A stretch of DNA of 64,000 nt, from assembly GCF_900142775.1 (NCBI RefSeq), contig NZ_FRCC01000003.1, forward strand, positions 310,001 to 374,000. Reading direction: 5' to 3'. The notes beneath the pieces are model-generated. The model was given only the letters and a program-made list of their open reading frames with translations. It had not been told where the DNA came from and searched no databases. The DNA is from Flavobacterium flevense (GTDB lineage Bacteria > Bacteroidota > Bacteroidia > Flavobacteriales > Flavobacteriaceae). Shown piece by piece: positions 8,988 through 16,617 of this stretch (within the stretch, counting starts at the first letter, position 1; each line of letters opens with the position of its first letter). The translations under genes and the position numbers were made by a program.

Positions 8988-9586
8988 TGTTTTTTGATTT
9001 CTTGTTTATAAAATGCTATCATATTTTTGATTTCTTCGTAAGCTGCTCTCTTTAAGGAGGAACTAATCGAACTTTGGCTTTTTCTGTTCAATGCAGATGC
9101 GAGCTGGTTTTGATTAATTTCCGGATTCTCCAAAGCTTTTTTTACTATTTCCGCAGAAGTACTTGTCCAGTTATCAGCAATAATTAACATAAACGAAAGA
9201 ATAACAGCAAACATTGCATTAAATTCCTCCCAGGGCGTGTGTATCCCCAGCGTTTGTTTTTTCAAATTTTCGAAACATTCCCCTGAATTAATAAAAGCCA
9301 GGCCATTCGATTCGGTAATTTTATCCGATAAATAATCTATTGTCCCCACTCCTATTGCCATTCGTACATCTAATTCTTTATGTTGCTTTATCGCTGCCTT
9401 AATCAGCAACGCAATCTCAAGAGCATCTTCAACAGTCACAAGCAGCTGAAAACTGTCTCCTCGATAAATTTCCCAATCTTTAGGTTCCTCACCATATTGA
9501 TTTAAAACTGCCTTTAAATCGGCTAGCCAAACTGCCGAACTCAGCTTTCGTGAATCAATAATATCAGCTGTAATTACTGCTTTCAT
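8981..9586 (-). CDS. SatD-family protein: cyclase-like domain plus C-terminal HTH
   Basis: A 201-aa soluble protein. Residues 1-105 carry motifs ordered as in class III nucleotidyl-cyclase/palm folds: ITADIIDS (Asp8, Asp11), YRGDSFQLLV (Gly43-Asp44), VRMAIGVGT (74-82) and GLAFINSGECFE. Residues ~145-190 look like a winged helix-turn-helix (NQNQLASALNRKSQSSISSSL). The overall match is to the SatD family, named after a streptococcal secretion/acid-tolerance locus. The cyclase resemblance is my reading of motifs; activity is not shown and the usual catalytic Asn/Arg pair is not obvious. TATCG palindromes upstream suggest autoregulation by the HTH. Coupled to the DUF3307 gene. Confidence 0.8.
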   Translation of the reverse strand: MKAVITADIIDSRKLSSAVWLADLKAVLNQYGEEPKDWEIYRGDSFQLLVTVEDALEIALLIKAAIKQHKELDVRMAIGVGTIDYLSDKITESNGLAFINSGECFENLKKQTLGIHTPWEEFNAMFAVILSFMLIIADNWTSTSAEIVKKALENPEINQNQLASALNRKSQSSISSSLKRAAYEEIKNMIAFYKQEIKKQW

Positions 9587-9635
9587 AGACTTTTTTATGG
9601 ATTATCTTTTTAAATTAAAAGGCAATGTACAAAAA

Positions 9636-9684
9636 TTATCGCTTATTTCGACGATAATTTAAAATATCGCTTAATTTAACGATA
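9636..9684. promoter_or_regulatory. Tandem TATCG/CGATA palindromes upstream of the SatD gene
   Basis: Two consecutive palindromes: TTATCG-N10-CGATAA (9636-9657) and TATCG-N10-CGATA (9665-9684). They begin 50 bp before the SatD start codon (9586), where operators are expected. The second lies inside the 27-bp stretch repeated at the 3' end of the unit (8247-8273). This looks like an operator pair for the SatD C-terminal HTH; that link is inference. Confidence 0.6.
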
Positions 9685-9701
9685 AAAAAATTATACCTCA
9701 T

Positions 9702-10496
9702 TTATTCAATACTTTCTAAAATATAATTAGAAGGTGTTTTACCTAAATGTTTTTTAAACATAAAAATGAAGGCGCTTGTGGTTTCATAACCTAAATCGAA
9801 TGCTATTTCTTTTACAGATTGCTTTTCTCCCAATCGTTTTATGGCTTCCAATAATTTTAATCGAATGCGCCAATCACTAAAATTCATTCCTAATTCTTTA
9901 ATAAACAAGCGGGATAATGTCCGGCTGCTCATGGACGAAATCTCCGCATAATACTCAATAGTATATTTACTGGCTACATCATTCAGTAAAAGCTGAACCA
10001 CGTTTTTTAATCGCTGATGATTTGTCGTAGGTAAAAAAGTCGCACTGGGTTCTATTAAAGCCATTTCATCTAAAAAAACATCCATAATTCTTCTTTCTGA
10101 ATTTGTAATAGGTTGATTAGAGTCGAATGAAATGATTTTAAAAACTAATTGTTTTAAAAAAACCGAAATATCAAAGGAAAAACTGGCTACCGGCAAACCT
10201 TTTACAAACGAAGGATCTATAAAAACACTGTACAAATTCACATCTTTTTGAAAAGAAACCTCATGTTCGGTATTTCCCGGAATCCAAAGCCCCTGCAACG
10301 GATTAACTACCCAAATTTGATTATCTACCACCACATTCATTACACCACTGGTGGCATAAATCAATTGTGCTCTGGGATGGGAATGAGACAAACAAACGGC
10401 ATTAGTAACTTTTTCAGTGTATCCGATTATTGGCAACTCAGGATTGACCTGAAATCCAAAATCTACAACTTTGTATGTCTGATTATCGTTATTCAT
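9702..10496 (-). CDS. AraC-family regulator with cupin-like sensor domain
   Basis: A 264-aa transcription factor. Residues ~25-100 form a cupin-like ligand domain (AQLIYATSGVMNVVVDNQ, GLWIPGNTEHEVSF). Residues ~170-260 are the AraC double helix-turn-helix (EISSMSSRTLSRLFIKELG, VKEIAFDLGYETTSAFIF, KKHLGKTPSNYI). It is divergent from the MFS exporter at 10597, with 100 bp between them, the usual arrangement for a regulator controlling its neighbour. The ligand is unknown. A TATATTTG box ends only 4 nt before the ATG and no in-frame ATG lies close downstream, so a leaderless mRNA is possible. Confidence 0.9.
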   Translation of the reverse strand: MNNDNQTYKVVDFGFQVNPELPIIGYTEKVTNAVCLSHSHPRAQLIYATSGVMNVVVDNQIWVVNPLQGLWIPGNTEHEVSFQKDVNLYSVFIDPSFVKGLPVASFSFDISVFLKQLVFKIISFDSNQPITNSERRIMDVFLDEMALIEPSATFLPTTNHQRLKNVVQLLLNDVASKYTIEYYAEISSMSSRTLSRLFIKELGMNFSDWRIRLKLLEAIKRLGEKQSVKEIAFDLGYETTSAFIFMFKKHLGKTPSNYILESIE

Positions 10497-10500
10497 TGTC

Positions 10501-10508
10501 CAAATATA
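10501..10508 (-). promoter_or_regulatory. -7 box abutting the AraC regulator start
   Basis: Minus-strand TATATTTG with only 4 nt between it and the ATG at 10496. If used, transcription would begin at or next to the start codon. Confidence 0.45.
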
Positions 10509-10596
10509 ACAATTAAGACAATACTTTTTCTTATCATCTTTGTAAAAAATAATACAGCTGTTATTTTAAAAGAATATTATAATTAAAAAACAACTC

Positions 10597-11805
10597 ATGG
10601 AAAACGTTAAATCACATCCTGAAATAATTCAAAAGACCATCTATTCGATACTTTTTACAATTAGTTTTTCTCATTTTATTAATGATTTATTACAAGCCGT
10701 AATTCCTTCAGTTTATCCATTATTCAAAGAGAAATTCAATCTTAGTTTTGCCCAAATTGGTTTAATTACCTTAACCTATCAACTTACTGCATCCATTTTA
10801 CAGCCTTTTGTGGGAATGTACACTGATAAGAATTCGAAACCCTATTCTTTGATGATAGGAATGAGTTTTACCTTATTCGGGCTATTCTTTGTTTCTATAG
10901 CAACTAGTTTTTATTATCTGTTACTTGCAGTTGCTTTAATCGGAATTGGTTCTTCCATTTTTCATCCGGAATCTTCCCGAGTGGCTCATTTGGCTTCGGG
11001 TGGTAAAAAAGGATTAGCACAATCTATTTTTCAATTGGGTGGAAATGCAGGAAGTGCGATTGGTCCATTATTGGCAGCTTTAATTGTAATTCCGTTTGGG
11101 CAATTTTATATTATTTGGTTTTGTGCTATTGCATTAATCGGTATTTTAGTTTTATACAAAATCGCCATTTGGTATAGCGATCAAATGGTATTAAAGCAAC
11201 AAAACAAGGTAGCTCCTGAAAAAACAACTACGCAACATTTATCTAAAAACAGAATCATATTTTCTTTAATAATCTTACTTATTTTAATCTTTTCAAAATA
11301 CTTTTATTTGACCAGTATTACTAGTTATTACACTTTTTTCTTAATTGATAAATTCCATGTATCTATCCAGCAATCTCAAATTTATTTGTTTGCTTTTTTA
11401 GGTGCGGTAGCAGCTGGAACCTTAATTGGTGGACCATTAGGAGATCGTTTTGGGAGGAAATATGTAATTTGGATTTCCATTTTAGGAGCAGCTCCATTTA
11501 CGCTTTTATTACCTTATGTTTCCTTATTTTGGGTTGGTATTTTATCCATTATTATTGGATTAATCATCTCTTCTGCTTTCTCGGCAATTCTGGTTTACGC
11601 GACTGAATTATTACCTGGAAAAGTAGGTTTAGTAGCGGGATTATTCTTTGGATTTGCATTTGGAATGGGCGGTTTAGGTTCGGCAATTTTAGGGAAATTA
11701 GCTGACGATACCAGTATTACTTACGTTTTTACGGTTTGTGCTTTCCTCCCTTTAATAGGAATCATAACCGGTTTCCTGCCTAATATCGAAGGTGAAAAAA
11801 GATAA
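10597..11805 (+). CDS. MFS exporter of the fosmidomycin-resistance (Fsr) type
   Basis: A 402-aa, 12-helix major-facilitator transporter. The Fsr group is indicated by FSHFINDLLQAVIPSVYPL in helix 1, YTDKNSKPY in the first cytoplasmic loop, IGSSIFHPESSRVAHLASGG between helices 4 and 5, and QLGGNAGSAIGPLLAA in helix 5. The second half has GGPLGDRFGRKYVIW. Fsr relatives export fosmidomycin and other small molecules by proton antiport; the real substrate here is unknown. The divergent AraC gene is the likely regulator. Transcription ends at a hairpin overlapping the convergent neighbour's stop codon. Confidence 0.88.
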   Translation: MENVKSHPEIIQKTIYSILFTISFSHFINDLLQAVIPSVYPLFKEKFNLSFAQIGLITLTYQLTASILQPFVGMYTDKNSKPYSLMIGMSFTLFGLFFVSIATSFYYLLLAVALIGIGSSIFHPESSRVAHLASGGKKGLAQSIFQLGGNAGSAIGPLLAALIVIPFGQFYIIWFCAIALIGILVLYKIAIWYSDQMVLKQQNKVAPEKTTTQHLSKNRIIFSLIILLILIFSKYFYLTSITSYYTFFLIDKFHVSIQQSQIYLFAFLGAVAAGTLIGGPLGDRFGRKYVIWISILGAAPFTLLLPYVSLFWVGILSIIIGLIISSAFSAILVYATELLPGKVGLVAGLFFGFAFGMGGLGSAILGKLADDTSITYVFTVCAFLPLIGIITGFLPNIEGEKR

Positions 11806-11821
11806 TCATCAACCTAATTAA

Positions 11822-11859
11822 AACAAATGAAATTCAGTAAATTCTGGGTTTCATTTGTT
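11822..11859. terminator. Bidirectional terminator hairpin
   Basis: Arms 11822-11837 and 11844-11859 pair at 14 of 16 positions with a 6-nt loop. The right arm overlaps the stop codon (11858-11860) of the minus-strand gene. It separates two convergent genes. Confidence 0.65.
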
Positions 11860-12856
11860 AATTTCCTTGCAACCGGGTAAAAATACCTTTCATTAAAGCC
11901 ATTCCGTCTCTTTTTCTTTTAGGAACTTCCTGAGCTTTCAAAACTCCATTTTCCTCTTTAAAAACATAACTAAAAGCAAATTGAGTTTCGTCTGAATCAG
12001 CAATTAGCACACCAAATCGTAAATCATTAAAGTAATAGTGCTTCTCTTTTTTTGTAATAATAAACCAACCATCGCTTATCACTCTTAATTTTTCAAAATC
12101 ACTATTTCCTTCAAGTTCATGAGTGAATTTAGTGTTTTTGGGATATTTTTTAAAAGTAATAGCCTGAGTATCGAATAAGGAATAATCACCTAAAAAATAA
12201 GCATCGTTTGTAGCAACATTTGCATTCCACAAAATGCAATTAAAAGCTGTGGGTTTTACAATTAAATCATCATACACAATATTTTGTGCTTTTAGAGCTT
12301 TATCAAATTCTTGTAAGGCATACAATTTCAAACCGCATGTGAGCAGTAAATAAAAGGAACTCCAATAAATTCCAATAAGCACGTATTTTTTCCTGGAAAA
12401 GAAATCATCTTTTTTTCTCCAGACTAAAATCAAGGAAATCAGTAGCGGAATGGTATATAAAGGATCAATTACAAAAATTGTTTTTAAAGCTAACCGATCC
12501 GGTAGCGGCCAAAAAATTTGTGTTCCCCAAGAGGTAAAAAGATCCAAAAGTACATGGGTAAATAAACACCAAAAAACCATTTTAGTCGCTGAACCAAAAT
12601 TAATTTTATCCCGTTCTGTTTTACTAATTAACCAACCCAAAATTGGCGAAAGCAATAAAAAGAATACTACAGAATGACTTAGTCCTCTGTGTATTGCAAC
12701 TCCGTCAACAGGATTCATAAACTGACCAATTACAACATCTAAATCTGGTAATGTTCCGAGAATGGCTCCGTACAAAAAGGTTTTACGCTGCAGTTTTTTC
12801 CCTGCACATAATTCGGCTGTAGCAATTCCCAAAAGAATCTGAGTAAATGAATCCAT
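11858..12856 (-). CDS. YdjM-like membrane-bound metal-dependent hydrolase (DUF457)
   Basis: A 332-aa protein. Residues 1-165 show the DUF457/YdjM pattern of metal-ligand residues around membrane helices: MDSFTQILLGIATAELC, GTLPDLDVV, HRGLSHSVVFFLLL and FTHVLLDLFTSWGTQIFWP. His and Asp in these motifs are the presumed metal ligands. The hydrophilic C-terminal ~130 residues look like an added soluble domain. E. coli YdjM is LexA-regulated; I see no comparable operator. Substrate unknown, probably a membrane lipid or related compound. Confidence 0.85.
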   Translation of the reverse strand: MDSFTQILLGIATAELCAGKKLQRKTFLYGAILGTLPDLDVVIGQFMNPVDGVAIHRGLSHSVVFFLLLSPILGWLISKTERDKINFGSATKMVFWCLFTHVLLDLFTSWGTQIFWPLPDRLALKTIFVIDPLYTIPLLISLILVWRKKDDFFSRKKYVLIGIYWSSFYLLLTCGLKLYALQEFDKALKAQNIVYDDLIVKPTAFNCILWNANVATNDAYFLGDYSLFDTQAITFKKYPKNTKFTHELEGNSDFEKLRVISDGWFIITKKEKHYYFNDLRFGVLIADSDETQFAFSYVFKEENGVLKAQEVPKRKRDGMALMKGIFTRLQGN

Positions 12857-12930
12857 AAAAAAGTTTTATTCTACAAAAATACATTTATACCCGCAAATAG
12901 CGTAATCCTTAAAATCCAAAACTAGTTTAA

Positions 12931-12938
12931 TATCTTTG
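12931..12938 (+). promoter_or_regulatory. -7 box of rlmH
   Basis: TATCTTTG (TAnnTTTG) ends 22 nt before the rlmH ATG. Confidence 0.5.
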
Positions 12939-12960
12939 CAGCTTCGAAAACCATCCAAAA

Positions 12961-13434
12961 ATGAACATCAAACTCATCGCCATAGGCAAAACCGATAATA
13001 AAGCATTACAAAGTTTAATTGACGATTACACCAAACGTTTGTCTTTTTACATCAAATTTGATTTGGAAATAATACCTGATATTAAAAATGTAAAAAACTT
13101 ATCCGAAAGTCAGCAAAAAGAAAAGGAAGGCGAATTGATTTTGTCGAAAATAACTCCAACAGACCAATTAATTTTATTGGACGAAAATGGCAAAAACTTT
13201 TCCAGCGTAGGATTTTCGGAAGAATTACAAAAGAAAATGAACTCCGGAATTAAAACACTGGTTTTTGTAATTGGTGGTCCTTATGGATTTTCAGATACGG
13301 TTTACGCCAAAGCTCAAGGAAAAATATCGCTTTCGCTAATGACTTTTTCTCACCAAATGGTACGCTTATTTTTTATCGAACAATTGTATCGTGGTTTTAC
13401 CATTTTAAGAAACGAACCATATCATCATCAGTAA
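12961..13434 (+). CDS. rlmH: 23S rRNA (pseudouridine1915-N3)-methyltransferase
   Basis: A 157-aa SPOUT-family methyltransferase that methylates pseudouridine 1915 in helix 69 of 23S rRNA using S-adenosylmethionine. Family marks: start MNIKLIAIGK, SAM-binding trefoil loop VFVIGGPYGFSD (~104-115), SLSLMTFSHQMVRLFFIEQL, and the invariant C-terminal RNEPYHHQ. Length is normal. It stands alone behind its own -7 box, with a strong 21-bp inverted repeat beginning 59 bp after the stop. Confidence 0.97.
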   Translation: MNIKLIAIGKTDNKALQSLIDDYTKRLSFYIKFDLEIIPDIKNVKNLSESQQKEKEGELILSKITPTDQLILLDENGKNFSSVGFSEELQKKMNSGIKTLVFVIGGPYGFSDTVYAKAQGKISLSLMTFSHQMVRLFFIEQLYRGFTILRNEPYHHQ

Positions 13435-13492
13435 AATACCGTCAAAACGGGGTAAATGCTACCCAACAGACTACACTTGTCTACTTTGATTG

Positions 13493-13546
13493 ATTAATAG
13501 TTGTCATACAAGAAAACTTTTGGTATCTTGTATGACAACTATTAAT
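13493..13546. repeat. Perfect 21-bp inverted repeat between rlmH and mscS
   Basis: Arms 13493-13513 and 13526-13546 are exact reverse complements (core AGTTGTCATACAAGA) around a 12-nt loop. It ends 20 bp before the MscS start codon and is not followed by a T-run, so it is either a poor terminator for rlmH or a leader/operator hairpin for the channel gene. Confidence 0.75.
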
Positions 13547-13566
13547 TAAAATTTTATTGAAAAAAT

Positions 13567-14466
13567 ATGGACATTAATAAAATTACTGATTTAATAACTG
13601 AAAAATTAACGGTTTGGAGTGAAGCACTTATCAAACTCCTTCCTAACATTGTCGTTGCAGCCATTGTAATGGTATTAGGTTTTTATCTGGCAAAATTTAT
13701 TCGAAAAACTGCATCCAGACTAATTGGTAAAATTTCTAAAAATCTAACTTTAAATAATTTATTCAGTTCCATCATTTATTTTATCTTTTTAGGAATCGTA
13801 ATTTTCACGGTACTAAGTATTCTTAAATTAGATAAAGCTGTTACTTCCATATTAGCCGGTGCGGGAATTTTAGGATTAGCTTTAGCCTTTGCTTTTCAGG
13901 ATATTGCAGCTAATTTCATGTCCGGAATTTTTATTTCCTTCAGAAAACCTTTAAAAGTGGGTGATATTGTCGAAATTAGAGATTATATGGGAAAAGTAAA
14001 AGAAGTTAATCTTAGAGATACCGTCGTTGAAACTTTTCAAGGTAAAACCGTTATCATTCCCAACAAAGAAGTTTTTCAAAATCCAATAGAAAATTACACC
14101 TTCCTTCAAAAAAGACGTTTTGATTTAAGTGTAGGCGTTTCTTATGGTGATGATTTAGAGAAAGTAAGGCAAATTACACTTGATGCTGTTAGTGATATTG
14201 AAGAACTATCAAAAGAAGATGCTGTAAATGTTTATTTTGTCGAATTTGGTGACAGTTCTGTGAATTTATCGGTTAGAATGTGGATCAATACTCCTGAGCA
14301 ATCCGTTTATAATAAAGTAGGAAGCGAAGCAATTATAAAAATCAAGAAAGCCTATGATGCTAATGGTATTATGATTCCGTTCCCAATTCGTACATTAGAT
14401 TTTGGCATCAAAGGAGGAACAACTTTAAACGAAATGCCTATTCAAATGGCAAATCCAAAAGAGTAA
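13567..14466 (+). CDS. MscS-family small-conductance mechanosensitive channel
   Basis: A 299-aa inner-membrane channel that opens on hypo-osmotic shock. Three membrane helices are visible (about 25-45, 70-90, 95-125). The third is the pore helix with small residues in GAGILGLALAFAFQDIAANF. Residues ~130-275 form the beta and alpha/beta domains (FRKPLKVGDIVEIRDYMG, VIIPNKEVFQNPIENYT). Length is near that of E. coli MscS. The leader contains a long perfect inverted repeat, and a clean terminator follows at 14488-14522. Confidence 0.93.
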   Translation: MDINKITDLITEKLTVWSEALIKLLPNIVVAAIVMVLGFYLAKFIRKTASRLIGKISKNLTLNNLFSSIIYFIFLGIVIFTVLSILKLDKAVTSILAGAGILGLALAFAFQDIAANFMSGIFISFRKPLKVGDIVEIRDYMGKVKEVNLRDTVVETFQGKTVIIPNKEVFQNPIENYTFLQKRRFDLSVGVSYGDDLEKVRQITLDAVSDIEELSKEDAVNVYFVEFGDSSVNLSVRMWINTPEQSVYNKVGSEAIIKIKKAYDANGIMIPFPIRTLDFGIKGGTTLNEMPIQMANPKE

Positions 14467-14487
14467 AAGCACACGTGAAATTGTATT

Positions 14488-14522
14488 AAAACCGTTGAAA
14501 GTTATAGTCTTTCAACGGTTTT
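14488..14522. terminator. Bidirectional terminator after mscS
   Basis: Perfect 14-bp stem AAAACCGTTGAAAG/CTTTCAACGGTTTT, 7-nt loop, T-tract on the plus strand. It serves mscS and the convergent lipoprotein gene ending at 14528. Confidence 0.9.
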
Positions 14523-14527
14523 TTATT

Positions 14528-15163
14528 TTAAAAAATAAATTCTTTTGGAGCAATTGGATTTACGCTATATAAATCAAATTTTCGAACTAAAATCTTATTT
14601 TGAATGTATTCTCCATAAGACATATTCTTGTCAAATTGTATCACAATTCTTGGTCTCTTTATAAACTGGATACTAAAAATTTCCTGCAATAAATCGGATT
14701 TCTTTACGGCTCTTCCGTTAAGCCAAACCAAGTTGGTCCCTTTTTTAAAATTGATAACAAAGTCATTTCTTTTGGGTTTTCCAATGGTGTAATCTACTTT
14801 GGTAAAAGGAATAAAAGCCATATTTTTCCCGATTGAATCCGCATAAGAATAATAATTCTCGGCATTTTCGTTTTTATGAGCTTTTTCTTTTCGTTTTTTA
14901 TCTTGCAGTTTCATCACTTCGGGAATAACTAATTTCAAAGGCAAGCGCTTATCAATATTCAGAATCCAATTGGTCGTAATAATGCTGTTTTTCCAATTCA
15001 CTTCAGCCAAAGTATCTTTCTCATTTATTCGAAAAAAAATATAAATTGGCGAATGATCTTGTACTTCACTTATTACTGTAGTATCCGATTTTGGAAGTAA
15101 AATATCTTCTTTATTTCCGCAGGAAAATAAAAATAAAAATACAATCAGACTAAAATGTTTCAT
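14528..15163 (-). CDS. Uncharacterised lipoprotein downstream of folP
   Basis: A 211-aa protein with an SPII signal (FLFLFSCGNKE, Cys15). The mature part is charged, with no domain I can name. Its last third (RPRIVIQFDKNMSYGEYIQ) faintly recalls the periplasmic region of ExbD-type proteins. Its ATG overlaps the folP stop by 4 bp (ATGA), so it is translationally coupled to folP. Any tie to folate synthesis is not evident from sequence. Confidence 0.75.
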   Translation of the reverse strand: MKHFSLIVFLFLFSCGNKEDILLPKSDTTVISEVQDHSPIYIFFRINEKDTLAEVNWKNSIITTNWILNIDKRLPLKLVIPEVMKLQDKKRKEKAHKNENAENYYSYADSIGKNMAFIPFTKVDYTIGKPKRNDFVINFKKGTNLVWLNGRAVKKSDLLQEIFSIQFIKRPRIVIQFDKNMSYGEYIQNKILVRKFDLYSVNPIAPKEFIF

Positions 15164-15990
15164 CCTTTAAAATTTATTTTTTCGTATAATTTCACACATT
15201 CAACTGCTGCTGCCACATCATGTACTCTCAAGATATGAGCCCCATTGGTTAAAGCAATTGTATTTAAAACTGTAGTTCCGTTTAAAGCTTCATTTGCATT
15301 GATTTCTAGCGTTTTATAAATCATTGATTTTCTGGAAATCCCAATCAGAATTGGTAATTCCAAATTTTGAAACAATGCTAATTTTTGCATTACTTCATAA
15401 TTTTGATCGATCGTTTTTGCAAAACCAAAACCGGGATCTACAATCAAATCGTTGATACCAAAACTTCTGGCGAGACTTATTTTTTCTGAAAAATAAAACA
15501 AAACTTCTTTCACAACATCTTCATATTCCGTCATGGATTGCATCGTTTGTGGTGTGCCACGCATGTGCATCATGATATAAGGAACCTGATATTTAGCTAT
15601 GACTGCTAACATTTTATCATCGAGATTTCCGGCTGAAATATCATTAATCATAGCAGCTCCGTTTTCGATACAAACTCTTGCAACTTCGCTTCTAAAAGTA
15701 TCAATTGACAATAAAATATCAGGAAAATGTTTTACTAATAATTGTACAACAGGAACAATGCGGCTTAACTCTTCCTCTTCCGAAACAAATTCAGCACTGG
15801 GTTTACTGGAATAAGCCCCAACATCAATAAAAGTAGCGCCTTCTTCTAGCATTTTATCAACTTTAGCGATAATTTCTTCATCGCTGGCATACTTTCCACC
15901 GTCAAAAAAAGAATTGGGCGTTATATTCAGGATTCCCATTACTTTGGGTTTTGATAAATCAATCAGCTGTCCTTTGCAGTTAATAGTCAT
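15160..15990 (-). CDS. folP: Dihydropteroate synthase
   Basis: A 276-aa TIM-barrel enzyme of folate synthesis that joins p-aminobenzoate to 6-hydroxymethyl-7,8-dihydropterin pyrophosphate; it is the sulfonamide target. Signatures: VMGILNITPNSFFDGGKY (16-33), the pterin-site region ATFIDVGAYSSKP, NDISAG, MHMRGTPQTMQ, DPGFGFAKT and LIGISRKSMI. Full length. It is the first gene of a two-gene operon with the lipoprotein gene and is divergent from the DUF1599 gene, with about 75 bp between start codons. Confidence 0.97.
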   Translation of the reverse strand: MTINCKGQLIDLSKPKVMGILNITPNSFFDGGKYASDEEIIAKVDKMLEEGATFIDVGAYSSKPSAEFVSEEEELSRIVPVVQLLVKHFPDILLSIDTFRSEVARVCIENGAAMINDISAGNLDDKMLAVIAKYQVPYIMMHMRGTPQTMQSMTEYEDVVKEVLFYFSEKISLARSFGINDLIVDPGFGFAKTIDQNYEVMQKLALFQNLELPILIGISRKSMIYKTLEINANEALNGTTVLNTIALTNGAHILRVHDVAAAVECVKLYEKINFKG

Positions 15991-16026
15991 TTTTTAATCT
16001 TTATTTTAAAGTTGAAACCTTTTCCC

Positions 16027-16034
16027 TATTTTTG
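16027..16034 (+). promoter_or_regulatory. -7 box of the DUF1599 gene
   Basis: TATTTTTG (TAnnTTTG), 30 nt before the ATG at 16065. An in-frame TTG at 16032 lies inside this box and so cannot be the real start. Confidence 0.6.
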
Positions 16035-16064
16035 ATAAAAATTTTATACAAATATACACCAATA

Positions 16065-16613
16065 ATGAAGAATACTTCTCAGGAATATGATAAGGTAATT
16101 GCAATTTGCCGTACCTTATTTGCTAATAAAATGCAGGATTACGGCAGTGCATGGCGTATTTTAAGGTTACCTTCTTTAACCGATCAAATTTTTATCAAAG
16201 CTCAAAGAATCCGCAGTTTACAGGAAAATGAGGTTCGAAAAGTAGATGAAGATGAATCCGGCGAATTCATCGGAATTATCAATTATTCGATTATGGCTTT
16301 GATTCAGTTGGAATTAGGCGTTGTAGATCAACCGGATTTGAATACTCAAAAAGCAACAGAATTATATGATGCTAAAGTAAAGTTAACCAAAGAATTAATG
16401 GAAGCCAAAAACCATGATTACGGCGAAGCCTGGCGCGATATGCGTGTGAGTTCGCTTACTGATTTGATTTTGCAAAAACTCCTTCGCGTAAAGCAAATTG
16501 AAGATAACAAAGGAAAAACGATTGTATCAGAAGGAATTGATGCTAATTATCAGGACATGATTAATTACTCTGTTTTTGCCTTAATATTAATGGGTTTTGC
16601 TAACAATCAATAA
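16065..16613 (+). CDS. DUF1599 protein with two tandem repeats
   Basis: A 182-aa soluble protein built from two copies of a ~75-residue unit: KMQDYGSAWRILRLPSLTD near the N-terminus and KNHDYGEAWRDMRVSSLTD about 90 residues later. Each is followed by a basic helix and a YSxxALIxL stretch. This is the DUF1599 family; from memory Pfam relates it to nucleotide modification or pyrophosphohydrolase-like folds, which I cannot check. The ATG at 16065 is chosen because the upstream TTG lies in the promoter. The next gene starts 5 nt after the stop, so the two are probably an operon. Confidence 0.85.
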   Translation: MKNTSQEYDKVIAICRTLFANKMQDYGSAWRILRLPSLTDQIFIKAQRIRSLQENEVRKVDEDESGEFIGIINYSIMALIQLELGVVDQPDLNTQKATELYDAKVKLTKELMEAKNHDYGEAWRDMRVSSLTDLILQKLLRVKQIEDNKGKTIVSEGIDANYQDMINYSVFALILMGFANNQ

Positions 16614-16617
16614 ATTT

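Noticed and set aside
10497..10596. Small plus-strand frame crossing the AraC start and the Fsr promoter region
   Set aside because: Antisense to the AraC coding frame over most of its length; no RBS or family match.
11858..12856. LexA (SOS) box for the YdjM-like gene
   Set aside because: No CTGT-N8-ACAG-like palindrome is visible upstream of 12856.
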